The notes below the pieces were generated by a model. It was not told where the DNA came from. It searched no databases and was given only the letters and a program-made list of their open reading frames with translations. The position numbers and the translations under genes are program-made. Positions 9,844 to 19,940 of a DNA stretch of 64,000 bases are shown piece by piece. The stretch is from Veillonellales bacterium. Lineage in GTDB: Bacteria > Bacillota > Negativicutes > JAAYSF01. Positions within the stretch are counted from its first letter, which is position 1, and each line of letters begins with the position of its first letter. The DNA lies in the NCBI GenBank assembly GCA_039680175.1, contig JBDKTO010000045.1, forward strand, positions 69,671 to 133,670, read 5' to 3'.

Positions 9844-10293
9844 TCAAAAATTTCTTTTACTATCCAAAAGAATAGTTACCGGGCCATGATTATCTAAGCG
9901 AACTATCATTTCTGCCTGAAATTGTCCATGTGAAACCCGAACACCGAATTCCTCACAAAAATGAATAAAAGTCAAATACAATTTCTTTGCTACCTCAGGG
10001 TCAGCAGCAGCAGCAAAGCTGGGACGGCGTCCTTTCCGGCAATCTCCCATCAAAGTAAACTGAGAAACTACTAGCAACTCTCCGGCGACATCAAGCAGAG
10101 ATAAGTTCATTTTTCCCGCCGTGTCGGAAAAGATACGTAAATTTACAATTTTTTCCGCTAAATAGCGGGAATCCTGTTCGGTATCATCGCTGCTAATGCC
10201 TAATAGCACCGTTAAACTGTTGCCTACTTGAGCAATCAACTGTTTCTCTACAGTAACACTGGCCTTATCAGTACGTTGGATAACAGCTCTCAT
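9844..10293 (-). CDS. dtd: D-aminoacyl-tRNA deacylase
   Basis: This 149-residue protein carries the SQFTLMGDCRKGRRPSF active-site motif and the C-terminal NHGPVTILLDS (Gly-cisPro-type) motif of DTD. The enzyme removes D-amino acids, and glycine from tRNA-Ala, to proofread translation. The start overlaps the rel stop by 4 nt (10290-10293), which indicates translational coupling. A rel-dtd order is common in Firmicutes. Confidence 0.95.
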   Translation of the reverse strand: MRAVIQRTDKASVTVEKQLIAQVGNSLTVLLGISSDDTEQDSRYLAEKIVNLRIFSDTAGKMNLSLLDVAGELLVVSQFTLMGDCRKGRRPSFAAAADPEVAKKLYLTFIHFCEEFGVRVSHGQFQAEMIVRLDNHGPVTILLDSKRNF

Positions 10294-12497
10294 CCTGCTC
10301 CCCCTAAGTTTGGCGCCGCCCGGTAAACACTATAAACATCTTTTAATCGCCGCATTTTAGTCATTATATTCTCTAGTTGGACCAAATTTCGAATTTCCAT
10401 ACTTAATGTAATGGTTGCTGTTTTGTTTTTATGAGTTCTGGCATTAACCGAAGAAATATTCGTTTTACCCTCGGAAAGAATCATCATTAAATCAGTAAGC
10501 ATTCCCGGCCGGTCCATACAAATGGCTTCTATCGTAACCTTATAAACGTTTTCCGAGGTAATATCCCAATTTACCTCTATCATCCGCTCATATTCTTCGG
10601 GTTGATTCAATATATTGGTACAATCCGCACGATGGACCGAAACGCCCCGGCCTTTGGTGATATAACCAATAATTGCATCACCGGGAACAGGATTGCAGCA
10701 CCGCGCCAAGCGAACTAATACGCCTGATTCGCCTTCGACTAAGACGCCATGACTGGCTTTGCTTTTTGTATGTTTGGGCTTTAGCTCAGTTAAGAGCTGA
10801 GATAAATCCGGCGGAGTCGTACGTTTTAATTCCCTATTGTACGCTTCAATCAGCTTCGTCATGACTCCGTGCACGGTAACTCCGCCGTAACCTAAGGCGG
10901 CATACACATCCTCTTCTCCCGTAAGATTAAATTTTTTGGCAATCTCATTCAGACGATCACCTTTCGTCAATTCCCGCCAGTCATAGCCCAGTCTCTTACT
11001 ATCCCGTTCAAGCAGTTCCCGCCCTTTATTGATATTTTCTTCTCGTTTTTCTTTTTTGAACCACTGGCGGATTTTATTGCGAGTTTCAGACGAAGCGACA
11101 ATGTTCAGCCAGTCACGACTAGGGCCATTACTTTGTTTGGTAGTGATAATTTCGATAATATCGCCATTCACCAGCTTATATTCTAAAGGAACCATCTTAC
11201 CGTTAACTCTTGCTCCTACACAGCGATGCCCGACATCGGTATGAATCCTATAGGCAAAATCAATTGGAATTGATCCTGCAGGCAAATCGACCACATCACC
11301 CCGTGGTGTGAACACGAAGACTTCATCGGCAAATACATCCAGCTTCAACGTTTCCATAAACTCTCTCGGATCCCGTAAATCCTGCTGCCACTCCAGCAAC
11401 TGGCGCAGCCAGGATAATTTTTGCTCGAAGCCTTTGTCTGCTCCCTTGCCGCCTTCCTTATACCGCCAGTGAGCGGCGATACCGTATTCGGATGTACGAT
11501 GCATTTCCCAAGTTCGGATTTGGATTTCCAAAGGCTGCCCCTCGGTTCCAATCACTGTTGTATGAAGGGATTGATACATATTGGACTTTGGCATGGCAAT
11601 ATAATCTTTGAACCGGCCCGGCAACGGCTTCCACATGGTATGTACAACACCTAGTGCGCCATAACAATTTTTTACCGAGTCCACAATAATTCGAACCGCC
11701 GACAGATCATAGATTTCACTTAAATCTTTATTCCCCTTGCGCATTTTTTTATAGATGCTGAAAAAATGTTTGGGGCGTCCTTGAATTTCCGCTTTTATGC
11801 CAACAATTTCCAATCGTTCAGCCAGTAAATGAATTGCTTCGTTTACAATCTGCTCCCGCTCACGGCGTTTCTGCTTTACTTTCTCAACTAATTCATAATA
11901 CTTTTCCGGTTCTAAAAACCGAAAAGATTGATCTTCTAACTCCCATTTTATGTTTGATATTCCCAACCGATGTGCCAACGGGGCAAAAATCTCCAGTGTC
12001 TCTCGGGCAATCCGGCGCTGTTTGGCTTCCGGCATATATTTAAGCGTCCGCATATTATGAAGGCGGTCGGCTAGTTTAATCAGTACCACCCGTATATCCT
12101 TTGCCATAGCCAGAAACATTTTACGATAATTTTCCAGCTGCTGCTCTTCCTTGGATTTATATTCAATACGGCTCAGCTTGGTAACCCCGTCAACCAGTCG
12201 GGCAACTTCACTGCCAAACTTGTTTTCGATCTCTTCCATCGTAATGGCCGTATCTTCCACCACATCATGGAGTAATGCGGCACTGATAGTGATTGCGTCA
12301 ATCTGTAAATCAGCCAATATTTTTGCTACTCCTAGGGGATGAAAAATATATTCTTCCCCTGAAACACGGAATTGACCGGTATGAGCATTTCGCGCAAAAT
12401 CATAGGTTCTCTTGACTAAAGATAGCGGTGCATCCGGCTGATAGGACAATATTTGATTCATTATCTCTTCGATGCTTATGCTTTTATTGCTTCCCAT
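10290..12497 (-). CDS. relA: Bifunctional (p)ppGpp synthetase/hydrolase (Rel/RSH)
   Basis: This 735-residue long RSH protein has, in order, an HD hydrolase domain (SAALLHDVVEDT, LIKLADRLHNMRTL), the RelA_SpoT synthetase domain (GRPKHFFSIYKKM, YQSLHTTV), a TGS domain (VFVFTPRGDVVDLP), a zinc-finger-like region (LARCCNPVPGDAIIGY) and a C-terminal ACT domain (CMDRPGMLTDLMMILSE). With HD and synthetase motifs intact it should make and degrade ppGpp. The start chosen is ATG 12497 (MGSNKSISIEE), with AGGAGAT six bases upstream. Confidence 0.95.
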   Translation of the reverse strand: MGSNKSISIEEIMNQILSYQPDAPLSLVKRTYDFARNAHTGQFRVSGEEYIFHPLGVAKILADLQIDAITISAALLHDVVEDTAITMEEIENKFGSEVARLVDGVTKLSRIEYKSKEEQQLENYRKMFLAMAKDIRVVLIKLADRLHNMRTLKYMPEAKQRRIARETLEIFAPLAHRLGISNIKWELEDQSFRFLEPEKYYELVEKVKQKRREREQIVNEAIHLLAERLEIVGIKAEIQGRPKHFFSIYKKMRKGNKDLSEIYDLSAVRIIVDSVKNCYGALGVVHTMWKPLPGRFKDYIAMPKSNMYQSLHTTVIGTEGQPLEIQIRTWEMHRTSEYGIAAHWRYKEGGKGADKGFEQKLSWLRQLLEWQQDLRDPREFMETLKLDVFADEVFVFTPRGDVVDLPAGSIPIDFAYRIHTDVGHRCVGARVNGKMVPLEYKLVNGDIIEIITTKQSNGPSRDWLNIVASSETRNKIRQWFKKEKREENINKGRELLERDSKRLGYDWRELTKGDRLNEIAKKFNLTGEEDVYAALGYGGVTVHGVMTKLIEAYNRELKRTTPPDLSQLLTELKPKHTKSKASHGVLVEGESGVLVRLARCCNPVPGDAIIGYITKGRGVSVHRADCTNILNQPEEYERMIEVNWDITSENVYKVTIEAICMDRPGMLTDLMMILSEGKTNISSVNARTHKNKTATITLSMEIRNLVQLENIMTKMRRLKDVYSVYRAAPNLGGAG

Positions 12498-12532
12498 ATG
12501 TACATCTCCTGCGGCTTCCATTCTAACAAAGA

Positions 12533-13045
12533 TTAATATATAACCAAGGAAACAATGTTATAATCAGAAAGCAATTGACGTCCGCCAAGATATGACAACT
12601 CAATCAAATATGATAAGCCTGCCACTTTTCCGCCGAGCTGCTCAACCAGATGAATAGCAGCCTGGGTAGTTCCCCCGGTCGCTAATAAATCATCAACAAT
12701 CAATACCTTTTGTCCCGGTTGAATAGCATCCTGATGAATCTCTAATGAATCTTTGCCATACTCCAAATCATAACTATATTTCAAAGTAGCGGCCGGTAAT
12801 TTACCTGGTTTGCGAATCGGAATAAATCCGGCTTGCAAAGCAAAAGCAACAGGCGCTCCGATGGCAAACCCCCGTGCCTCCGGCCCAACCACGACATCAA
12901 TACCCGTTTCTTTAAACGGCCTGGCCATTTCAGCGATCGCTTGATGAAAAGCTGTTCCTTCTTTTAATAAGGTTGTTATATCTTTAAAGCTGACACCTTT
13001 TCCCGGAAAATCCAAAATCGTCCTGATCTTGTCGCCATAATTCAT
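12533..13045 (-). CDS. apt: Adenine phosphoribosyltransferase
   Basis: This 170-residue PRTase shows the PRPP-binding motif VLIVDDLLATGGTT and the Apt-specific GPEARGFAIGAPVAFAL segment. It salvages adenine to AMP with PRPP. The start is ATG 13045 (MNYGDKIRTILDFPGKG), eight bases after GGAG, giving the usual family length; upstream in-frame starts give an atypical N terminus. It lies between recJ and rel, a conserved Firmicute order. Confidence 0.95.
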   Translation of the reverse strand: MNYGDKIRTILDFPGKGVSFKDITTLLKEGTAFHQAIAEMARPFKETGIDVVVGPEARGFAIGAPVAFALQAGFIPIRKPGKLPAATLKYSYDLEYGKDSLEIHQDAIQPGQKVLIVDDLLATGGTTQAAIHLVEQLGGKVAGLSYLIELSYLGGRQLLSDYNIVSLVIY

Positions 13046-13077
13046 CGCATCATCTCCTCGTATCGTTGCCATCATAA

Positions 13078-15114
13078 TTACGAAATTTCATACTGCAGCA
13101 TTCCCTCAGAAAAAGTCGCTGAACAAGTAATATCCAATTTTTCCGCCGGTGGTGCAAGTAACGTGATAATCCTGCTTCCACCCGTTTCATACTGCCGAAC
13201 CAGCCCCAATTCCTGTAAAACTGTCAGTGATATATCAATACCCCGCTCAGAAAGAACAGTCTTATATCTCAGTCGAATTTCCTGCATAATTTCTTTATTC
13301 GTTGCAGTAATGCCCTGGCTGCTTCCGGGAGAATGTTTTAATACCAAATAAACCTGACCGATTACAAGCCTGGCAGAATCACGCCGGCTATCACATTTAG
13401 CCGGTTTTACCGCAACAGAGTGTCGTATGTCGTGGACCCGCAATTGAACACTTCGCTGCCCCTGCCAGTCATTAAATCCGGGGTTAAATGCTATATCAAC
13501 CGGCTGGTTGAGCTGCAGTTCTTCCGCTAAAAATCCCATCCCCCAGCCAACAACGCTTTTACTATGATTTCCCTGAATCACTTTGCCTTTCAAATGCTGT
13601 TTGCTTTGTCCCATCTTATATACGTCGGTCAAAATTATCCCCTGACAGGCAAATACCGGCCGGGAATTTCCCATACCATATGGTTCAAGACATGTCAGTT
13701 GTTCTAAAAAAGCAGTATCCATTTTATCGAGCATTACAGTGGAATCAATCTGCAGCTCCGGGATATAATCCTGCTCTGTTAGTACCCGTTCGGCAATATT
13801 ATTCAGCCGCTTTCTCAACTCGTCAATATTGGAGGAAAGAATCGTTAATCCCGCAGCCATACAATGTCCACCGAACCGCAGCAATATCCCTTCGCACGAC
13901 TGTAAAGCACTGTATAAATCAAATCCGGGTATACTGCGGCAGGAACCTTTACCGATACCGTCTTTTTCACTAATGATTACGGTCGGCCGGTAATATTTAT
14001 CGACGATTCGTGACGCCACAATACCAATCACACCGGGATGCCAATTTTCACCGGCCAATACTATCACTTTGGCCTTTTCAACATTCATCCTGGCAAGAAG
14101 TTTCTCTGCTTCGGCAAGAATAGACAGTTCTAAAGCTTGCCGCTGAGTATTCTCCTCTTCCAATTTAGCTGCCAGTTTCGCTGCCTCGCTTTGATCTTCA
14201 GTAAGCAGCAATTCCACTCCCGCATCGGCCCGGCCTACACGCCCTACGGCATTTAGGCGAGGACCGATGACAAAGCCAACTTTACCGGCATCAATATTTT
14301 TATCTAAACCACAGACTTTCAATAATGCCTGTAAGCCTATATTTTTTGTCAACGGCAACAAGCGCAGCCCCATTTTAACCAACACTCTGTTTTCGCCTAA
14401 CAGGGGAACAATATCCGCCACTGTACCGATGGCAACCAAATCCAAATACTGTAATAACGCTCCAGCAGCCTGATTTAACATTTGGCATAAAACCTGGCAT
14501 AACTTATACGCTACGCCTACTCCCGCCAAATCTTTATTAGTATAATCACATTTTTTTTGCTGGGGGTTGACAATAGCATATGCTGCCGGTAAAATTTCCG
14601 GCGGTCGATGATGATCGGTTATAATGATATCCATTTTCCCCGCTAATAAAGCAACCTCATCCACAGCACTAATACCGCAGTCTACCGTAAGCAGCAGCGT
14701 AGTTCCGGAACAATGAAGTTCTTCCAGTGCACCACCGTTCAATCCATAACCTTCGCTTTGCCGATCCGGAATATAATAGTCCACCCGGGCTCCCAAATCG
14801 TCAAGGACTCTGTATAATAAGGCTGTCGACGTAATTCCATCTGCATCGTAATCACCATAAACAGTGATTTTTTCCTGCTTATTTAACGCTAAAATAATCC
14901 GTTTGGCAGCTTTTTCGACATCGCGCAGTAAAAACGGATCTTCTAAGCACTCCTCTCCACCGTATAAAAATGCTTTGGCCTCCCTCAAATTGGTAAGTCC
15001 CCTGTTTATCAAAACTTCCGCAACGATTCTAGAAACTCGCAGCTGGGTGCCCAATTTTTCAGCTAAATCTGAGTGATCTGCTAAAAAACTCCATCGCTTA
15101 TGTATTTTAGTCAT
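13078..15114 (-). CDS. recJ: Single-stranded-DNA exonuclease RecJ
   Basis: The protein has 678 residues with DHH motifs in order: VYGDYDADGITST, LLLTVDCGIS and IIITDHHRP, followed by a DHHA1 domain (WHPGVIGIVASRIVDKYYRPT; RFGGHCMAAGLTI) and an OB-like region (DIAFNPGFNDWQGQRSVQLRVHDI). RecJ degrades 5'-ended ssDNA in recombination and mismatch repair using Mn2+. It precedes apt with a 32-nt gap, so the two are likely cotranscribed. Confidence 0.95.
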   Translation of the reverse strand: MTKIHKRWSFLADHSDLAEKLGTQLRVSRIVAEVLINRGLTNLREAKAFLYGGEECLEDPFLLRDVEKAAKRIILALNKQEKITVYGDYDADGITSTALLYRVLDDLGARVDYYIPDRQSEGYGLNGGALEELHCSGTTLLLTVDCGISAVDEVALLAGKMDIIITDHHRPPEILPAAYAIVNPQQKKCDYTNKDLAGVGVAYKLCQVLCQMLNQAAGALLQYLDLVAIGTVADIVPLLGENRVLVKMGLRLLPLTKNIGLQALLKVCGLDKNIDAGKVGFVIGPRLNAVGRVGRADAGVELLLTEDQSEAAKLAAKLEEENTQRQALELSILAEAEKLLARMNVEKAKVIVLAGENWHPGVIGIVASRIVDKYYRPTVIISEKDGIGKGSCRSIPGFDLYSALQSCEGILLRFGGHCMAAGLTILSSNIDELRKRLNNIAERVLTEQDYIPELQIDSTVMLDKMDTAFLEQLTCLEPYGMGNSRPVFACQGIILTDVYKMGQSKQHLKGKVIQGNHSKSVVGWGMGFLAEELQLNQPVDIAFNPGFNDWQGQRSVQLRVHDIRHSVAVKPAKCDSRRDSARLVIGQVYLVLKHSPGSSQGITATNKEIMQEIRLRYKTVLSERGIDISLTVLQELGLVRQYETGGSRIITLLAPPAEKLDITCSATFSEGMLQYEIS

Positions 15115-15285
15115 ACATTCTCCCTAATATGAAAAATTATATCCAATTCTTTCATTTTATGCAAACTGGAAAAGTCATCAAAAAAGAAAGGCGTTAACTC
15201 GCCGCCTGTATGCCAATTATTATATATAAATTGTTTATTTAATTGTAACTAATTCTTGAATGCAACGCCATAATCCTGCCGGATG

Positions 15286-15317
15286 CAAAAAGAAAAAGTG
15301 CTGGTTAGCTACAGCAC
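15286..15317 (-). terminator. Rho-independent terminator after the DUF456 gene
   Basis: On the minus strand GTGCTG (15312-15317) pairs with CAGCAC (15298-15303) across an eight-base loop, and TTTTTCTTTTT follows. It closes the DUF456/YkvI-like unit before recJ. Confidence 0.8.
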
Positions 15318-15385
15318 TCCCTGCACTCAATCCACGCCGCTTTAATCAGTACCTGTTGGGTTAGTTCTTCTCGTATATTTGTACC

Positions 15386-15850
15386 TTAAAAAATATACAT
15401 CACCACAATGGAAATCATGAGCAAACCACAAGCAAACCGAAGCGCTGCCGCCGCCGCCAGCCGAAACAGGACTCTAGCGACTGTATTAAACCGGGGCAGC
15501 AATGTTTTACCTACAACCATTTCCCACAGCAGTGTGCCAAACACCGTACCGAATATGGCATCACTGGCAACTATTCCTGCAGCATTACCGATAGTAGTAT
15601 CCGTACTAAAAATTCTGGAGACAGCAGCTGACCGCGTTAGATAAATACGTAATAATCTTCCGCCTGCTTCCGCTAACAGCATGAGCAACACTAAACTGAG
15701 AACAATATAAAAATGATAGTTTTCCCAGCCAAAAGCCAATCCATATAGCAGAGGACCCACTAAAATAATAATCGTTCCGGGAAGCCTTGGTAGTAAGGTA
15801 CAAACAAGGCCTGTCATCATGATAAACATTGCGGCAAACTTTATAATCAA
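15386..15850 (-). CDS. DUF456 family membrane protein
   Basis: About 154 residues form four to five predicted hydrophobic helices with the family hallmark GLVCTLLPRLPGTIIILVGPLLYG near the N terminus, and a glycine/alanine-rich motif (NAAGIVASDAIFGTVFGTLLW). Its function is unknown. I choose the TTG start at 15850, seven bases after AAGGA; a GTG at 15871 is an alternative. It sits 42 nt downstream of the YkvI-like gene and is followed by a terminator. Confidence 0.75.
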   Translation of the reverse strand: MIIKFAAMFIMMTGLVCTLLPRLPGTIIILVGPLLYGLAFGWENYHFYIVLSLVLLMLLAEAGGRLLRIYLTRSAAVSRIFSTDTTIGNAAGIVASDAIFGTVFGTLLWEMVVGKTLLPRFNTVARVLFRLAAAAALRFACGLLMISIVVMYIF

Positions 15851-15892
15851 GGTGTTGTCCTTCCTTAACACATGCTGTCAGTATCATTATAA

Positions 15893-16900
15893 CTATTTAA
15901 TTCCATATTTATGTAAAAAATATACCGTATACCCAATAAACACTGCCATAATGACCCCGGTATAACTCATTAACTGCAATATAATGTCGAACCTTACGAA
16001 ACTGCACACTCCTACGGCAGCTCCGGCAAAGCACATTGCCGGCCAATATGACAATCCGGTCAGAATGCTGATCTGTTTTGCATTCACCAGCATGGCCGGC
16101 GCCATGGTATTGATAAAGGCGCACAACAAAATAAAATTGAACAGCAGCATACCAAACGCCCCCCAGAAATGACCAACTGCTTGAACCAACGCTAAGGGTC
16201 CTTGGGATCCGGTAATAAGAATAACATGAGCCGCCGCCAATGTTATGACTCCTTCAAATAATTTAGCCAGGACAACCATGGCTATTGCCTTATAGCCTTG
16301 GCAGGCTAGTTGTGCAGCCGCCTCAACAACTAAAGCTGGACGCATTCCGCCGACATTATAGCCAATTAAAGCACAAACAAGCAACCAATCAACATGCCCT
16401 CCCATCGGTACGTTTCTAAATGATGGCACCCCATAGCCATAAAGTGTAATAAAAAGAATTGGCACCAATAACAATGCAACATAATTAGAAATTTTTAATA
16501 GTTCTTTACCATATCCGGCAGCCAATAAAGAAAAGGTGATAATACATATCGGCATTCCTAACCACAGAGGAATGCCGGTAACGGTAAACAAAATCCAGCC
16601 GGCAAAGTATCCCCCGGTAAGAGCGCTGGCAGGTAGGCAAATCGATAAAATAGTTATCGCCATCACTTTTTTCCCTGAATAACCAAACAATCGTTTAACC
16701 ACACAAGTTAATTCCAACCCGGTTCTGACGCCAATCCAAGCCGCTAAACCGGCTACTATCGATCCAAATAGAATGTAGGCAAAAACAGAAGTTATATAGA
16801 TATCCGATCCGATATTTGCAGCCATATCAGGTACTACTGCAATATTGTCGCCCGCGATATGGGCAATGGCAAGATAGATAGCAGTCAACAGCATCCACAT
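15893..16900 (-). CDS. YkvI-like integral membrane protein (putative APC-superfamily transporter)
   Basis: The 335 residues contain about ten predicted transmembrane helices. The motifs SICLPASALTGGYFAGW and LIGYNVGGMRPALVVEAAAQL resemble the YkvI/uncharacterised permease family, a branch of APC-like transporters. No substrate can be given. The start ATG 16900 follows AGGTGAATCATC. It is transcribed with the DUF456 gene and is separated from secF by a terminator. Confidence 0.7.
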   Translation of the reverse strand: MWMLLTAIYLAIAHIAGDNIAVVPDMAANIGSDIYITSVFAYILFGSIVAGLAAWIGVRTGLELTCVVKRLFGYSGKKVMAITILSICLPASALTGGYFAGWILFTVTGIPLWLGMPICIITFSLLAAGYGKELLKISNYVALLLVPILFITLYGYGVPSFRNVPMGGHVDWLLVCALIGYNVGGMRPALVVEAAAQLACQGYKAIAMVVLAKLFEGVITLAAAHVILITGSQGPLALVQAVGHFWGAFGMLLFNFILLCAFINTMAPAMLVNAKQISILTGLSYWPAMCFAGAAVGVCSFVRFDIILQLMSYTGVIMAVFIGYTVYFLHKYGIK

Positions 16901-16957
16901 GATGATTCACCTGCCTTTGTCGCTATTATGATATTAGAATAGCGATCGGATGGTGAA

Positions 16958-16993
16958 TCAAAAAGGCTGTTGCTTTTTAAGCAACAGCCTTTC
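16958..16993 (-). terminator. Strong terminator after secF
   Basis: AGGCTGTTGC and GCAACAGCCT form a perfect 10-bp stem with a short AT loop. On the minus strand TTTTTGATTC follows. It ends the secD-secF unit. Confidence 0.88.
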
Positions 16994-17005
16994 AATCAAT
17001 TAGAA

Positions 17006-17914
17006 TTATTTCGATCCTCTTGTTTTTACAGCCAGGCGCTTGCGATCGGAGATCTCCTTCCAGGTAACCCAAATTGGACTGGCGTTGCAGATGGAAGAAT
17101 AACACCCACTCGTAAAGCCGATAATCAAAGCTAGAGAGAAAGTCTTAGTCGTCTCGCCGCCAAAGAAATATAAAGCAACAGTAGCAAACAAAACAGTGAC
17201 AACCGTATAAATAGACCGGGTCATTGTTTGCCAAATGCTGCGATTGACTAAATCCTGAAAGCTCTCCGTCTTACGGTGTGTTTTTAAATTTTCCCGAATT
17301 CGATCAAAAATAACAATTGTATCATTAATTGAATACCCTACTATCGTAAGCAATGCCGCAACGAATGTTGCATCCACTTCTTTTTGCAGCAGCGAAAAGA
17401 TACCCAAAACTACAAGAATGTCATGGACTAACGCTGCAATACCTGATACAGCAAATTTAAACTCAAAGCGATACGTAATATACAGAATCATAATAATCCA
17501 GGATATGACTACCGCAAGAATAGCATTTCTGGTAAGTTCCGAACCAATCGTTGCACCCACTTTTTCGACACGGAGCACATCAAAACTGCCGATATTTTGT
17601 TGAAAATTATCCAATACTACCTTGCGTTCATTTTCGGAAAGAACCCGCGTCCGAATAAAAACATTTTCAGCCGATTCAGATTGATCCGATAAAGCTAACT
17701 GAATCGTACTATTTTCCAGCTGTTCATCCTTTAATACTTCCCGCACCTCTGCCACTGATACCGGGCGGCTGAATTTCAAATCCAATAAAGTTCCGCCTGT
17801 AAAATCTATACCTAAGTTAAATCCCTGTACTGCAATTGAAATTAACCCAGGAAGAATAATCAGCGCAGAGAGCAGAAAAAACCAGTACCGCTTACTTATA
17901 ATATTGAATTTCAT
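17006..17914 (-). CDS. secF: Protein translocase subunit SecF
   Basis: The 302-residue protein has an N-terminal transmembrane helix, the GFNLGIDFTGGTLLDLKF motif, a periplasmic-side P4-like domain, then five helices containing the SecF signature (YSINDTIVIFDRIRENL). With SecD it uses the proton gradient to help pull secreted chains across the membrane. secD ends 12 nt upstream. The C terminus (ISDRKRLAVKTRGSK) is basic, as in other Firmicutes. Confidence 0.96.
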   Translation of the reverse strand: MKFNIISKRYWFFLLSALIILPGLISIAVQGFNLGIDFTGGTLLDLKFSRPVSVAEVREVLKDEQLENSTIQLALSDQSESAENVFIRTRVLSENERKVVLDNFQQNIGSFDVLRVEKVGATIGSELTRNAILAVVISWIIMILYITYRFEFKFAVSGIAALVHDILVVLGIFSLLQKEVDATFVAALLTIVGYSINDTIVIFDRIRENLKTHRKTESFQDLVNRSIWQTMTRSIYTVVTVLFATVALYFFGGETTKTFSLALIIGFTSGCYSSICNASPIWVTWKEISDRKRLAVKTRGSK

Positions 17915-17926
17915 TTCATCAGCCCC

Positions 17927-19147
17927 CTACGCCCCAAAAATTTTGCCATTTTTAAATATATTGGCATGCATCAGCATTCGCAGCATAAATCGTGTAATCG
18001 TAATTGCCGTAAACATACTTAAAACAATACCCAAGCCAAGGGTAATGGCAAAGCCTTTTATGGGGCCGGTGCCCAGAAAAAATAAAACAACAGCAGCAAG
18101 TAAAGTGGTAACATTGGAATCAAATATCGTCGCAAAAGCGCGAGTAAATCCCGCATCCATAGCAGTCCGCAGCGTTTTTCCTGCCCGGTATTCCTCTTTA
18201 AAGCGCTCAAAAATCAGCACATTGGCGTCAACTGCCATCCCTAATCCCAGAATAATGCCGGCTATACCCGGCAAGGTCAGTGTTGCATTCAGCATTCTCA
18301 AGGAAACCAGCAAAAGCATCAAATACAAAATCAAAGCAATATTAGCAACAAATCCGGATAACCGATAAAAGAATAGCATAAACAGGACAATAAATGCGAT
18401 CCCAATCTCAAAAGCAAATATACTTTTCGCTTTCGAATCCTGCCCTAATGTCGGTCCTACTGTTCTGGTTTCCAGAACCTCAACTTTTACCGGCAAAGAA
18501 CCGGAACGCAGCAAAATTGCTAAATTCTGCGCTTCCTCAATCGAACGGTTGCCGGTTATCACAGCTTTCCCGCCGGAAATGGGTTCTTCAACCACCGGGC
18601 TGGTAAGCACCTGCTTGTCCAATAAAATAGAAATATGCTTGCCGACATTTTTTGCTGTCAAATCAGCAAACTTTTTTCCACCTTCGTTTGAAAATTCCAG
18701 AGAAACCAAATTACGTTTGGACTGATCAATTTGCGCTTTCGCATCTTTCAGATCACTACCGGTCATCACCGTAATGTTGCTCTCATCCTGAAACTCAAGC
18801 AATGCGGTTTTCCCCAGCATTTCAATCGCCTTATCAGGATCTTTAACCCCAGGAAGCTCAACAATAATCCGTCGCTCTCCCTGCCGTTGGATCACTGGTT
18901 CGGTAAGACCTAGTTCATTTACCCGCCGTTCAATGATCTTAACCACCCGCTGCACGGCATCTTCATCCACTTTGGCCTCAGGCGTATCCACCGCTTCCAG
19001 CACAACGTGAGTGCCTCCTTGCAAATCAAGCCCTTGTTTCAGCGAATTTGCCAGGGGCGAAATACAATAGCCAAAAACGGCTAATACCGCAACGACTACT
19101 GCAATAAAACCAGACAATTTCCCCCATCTCAAAGATGTCTCCCCCAT
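17927..19147 (-). CDS. secD: Protein translocase subunit SecD
   Basis: The 406-residue protein begins with one membrane helix followed by the GLDLQGGTHVVLEA motif, P1 domain (VIQRQGERRIIVELPGV), then membrane helices with ALTLPGIAGIILGLGMAVDANVLIFERFKEE. It pairs with SecF in the adjacent gene. The length is slightly short for bacterial SecD, as is usual in Firmicutes. The P1-head subdomain is compact. Confidence 0.96.
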   Translation of the reverse strand: MGETSLRWGKLSGFIAVVVAVLAVFGYCISPLANSLKQGLDLQGGTHVVLEAVDTPEAKVDEDAVQRVVKIIERRVNELGLTEPVIQRQGERRIIVELPGVKDPDKAIEMLGKTALLEFQDESNITVMTGSDLKDAKAQIDQSKRNLVSLEFSNEGGKKFADLTAKNVGKHISILLDKQVLTSPVVEEPISGGKAVITGNRSIEEAQNLAILLRSGSLPVKVEVLETRTVGPTLGQDSKAKSIFAFEIGIAFIVLFMLFFYRLSGFVANIALILYLMLLLVSLRMLNATLTLPGIAGIILGLGMAVDANVLIFERFKEEYRAGKTLRTAMDAGFTRAFATIFDSNVTTLLAAVVLFFLGTGPIKGFAITLGLGIVLSMFTAITITRFMLRMLMHANIFKNGKIFGA

Positions 19148-19208
19148 TCTTCTCTAATCCTAACATATATAGTCATTATAACTAGAATGTTATGGCAATG
19201 TCAACGAA

Positions 19209-19874
19209 CTACAATAAACGGTTTCCATTAATAACCAAACCAAAGCGGCATTCTAAAAATTCAGCAGCCCTGCGGCACATAACCATTCGTGCCAAAAAAA
19301 TTTCGAAGTATTCCATGACCGGACATATTTTAGTATCAATAGTCAATTCTAATGTAATAGTACGCGCCACTTTGTCTACCAGAAGAATACTGCATTCGGC
19401 AGCATAATTCACCCGGTCATGAATTTCAAAGGTAGCAAAATCCTTATTAGTAACACGTGTGCGATATACATCCGATTTATCGGCTAAAATTAAAGCGGAA
19501 GCTACATGATTGACAGCGTTGCCTCTTTCTTCTTCATGGTTGCCAACGGCTGAAATGACCAAAGCAATTTCCTCCGGCGGCAATTGAAGCCGGGATAAAA
19601 TATGATGGGCCATAACTGCACCAGTGCCGCCATGATTAAACCGGTTAACCATATTGGCAATATCATGGATATATCCGGCAATAGCAGCAATCTGGCAATC
19701 CCGTTCGCTATAATCCAACTGCTGCAGAATCTCGTATGCCCGATCAGAAACAATCGCCGCATGGCGTTGACCGTGTTCCGTGAATCCTAACTGTCCTAAA
19801 TACAAAGTGCTGCGGTTTAGATAAACACTGACTTCATGATCTTTTTTTAATTCCGCCACCGTAATAATAGGCAT
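19209..19874 (-). CDS. HD-domain phosphohydrolase of unknown substrate
   Basis: The 221-residue protein has an HD signature: H in TEHGQRHAAIVS, the HD pair in IAGYIHDIANMVNRFNHGGTGA, a further histidine in AVGNHEEERG and the terminal aspartate in ALILADKSDVYR. Such proteins hydrolyse phosphate esters or nucleotides; no substrate is assignable. It lies just upstream of secD on the same strand, a linkage seen in related Firmicutes. Start ATG 19874 behind GAGGATTC. Confidence 0.78.
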   Translation of the reverse strand: MPIITVAELKKDHEVSVYLNRSTLYLGQLGFTEHGQRHAAIVSDRAYEILQQLDYSERDCQIAAIAGYIHDIANMVNRFNHGGTGAVMAHHILSRLQLPPEEIALVISAVGNHEEERGNAVNHVASALILADKSDVYRTRVTNKDFATFEIHDRVNYAAECSILLVDKVARTITLELTIDTKICPVMEYFEIFLARMVMCRRAAEFLECRFGLVINGNRLL

Positions 19875-19940
19875 ATGGAATCCTCCTCACAATTGCTATG
19901 AAGGTAGATGCAAAAAAACTAACAGCAGAGAACCAGTTTC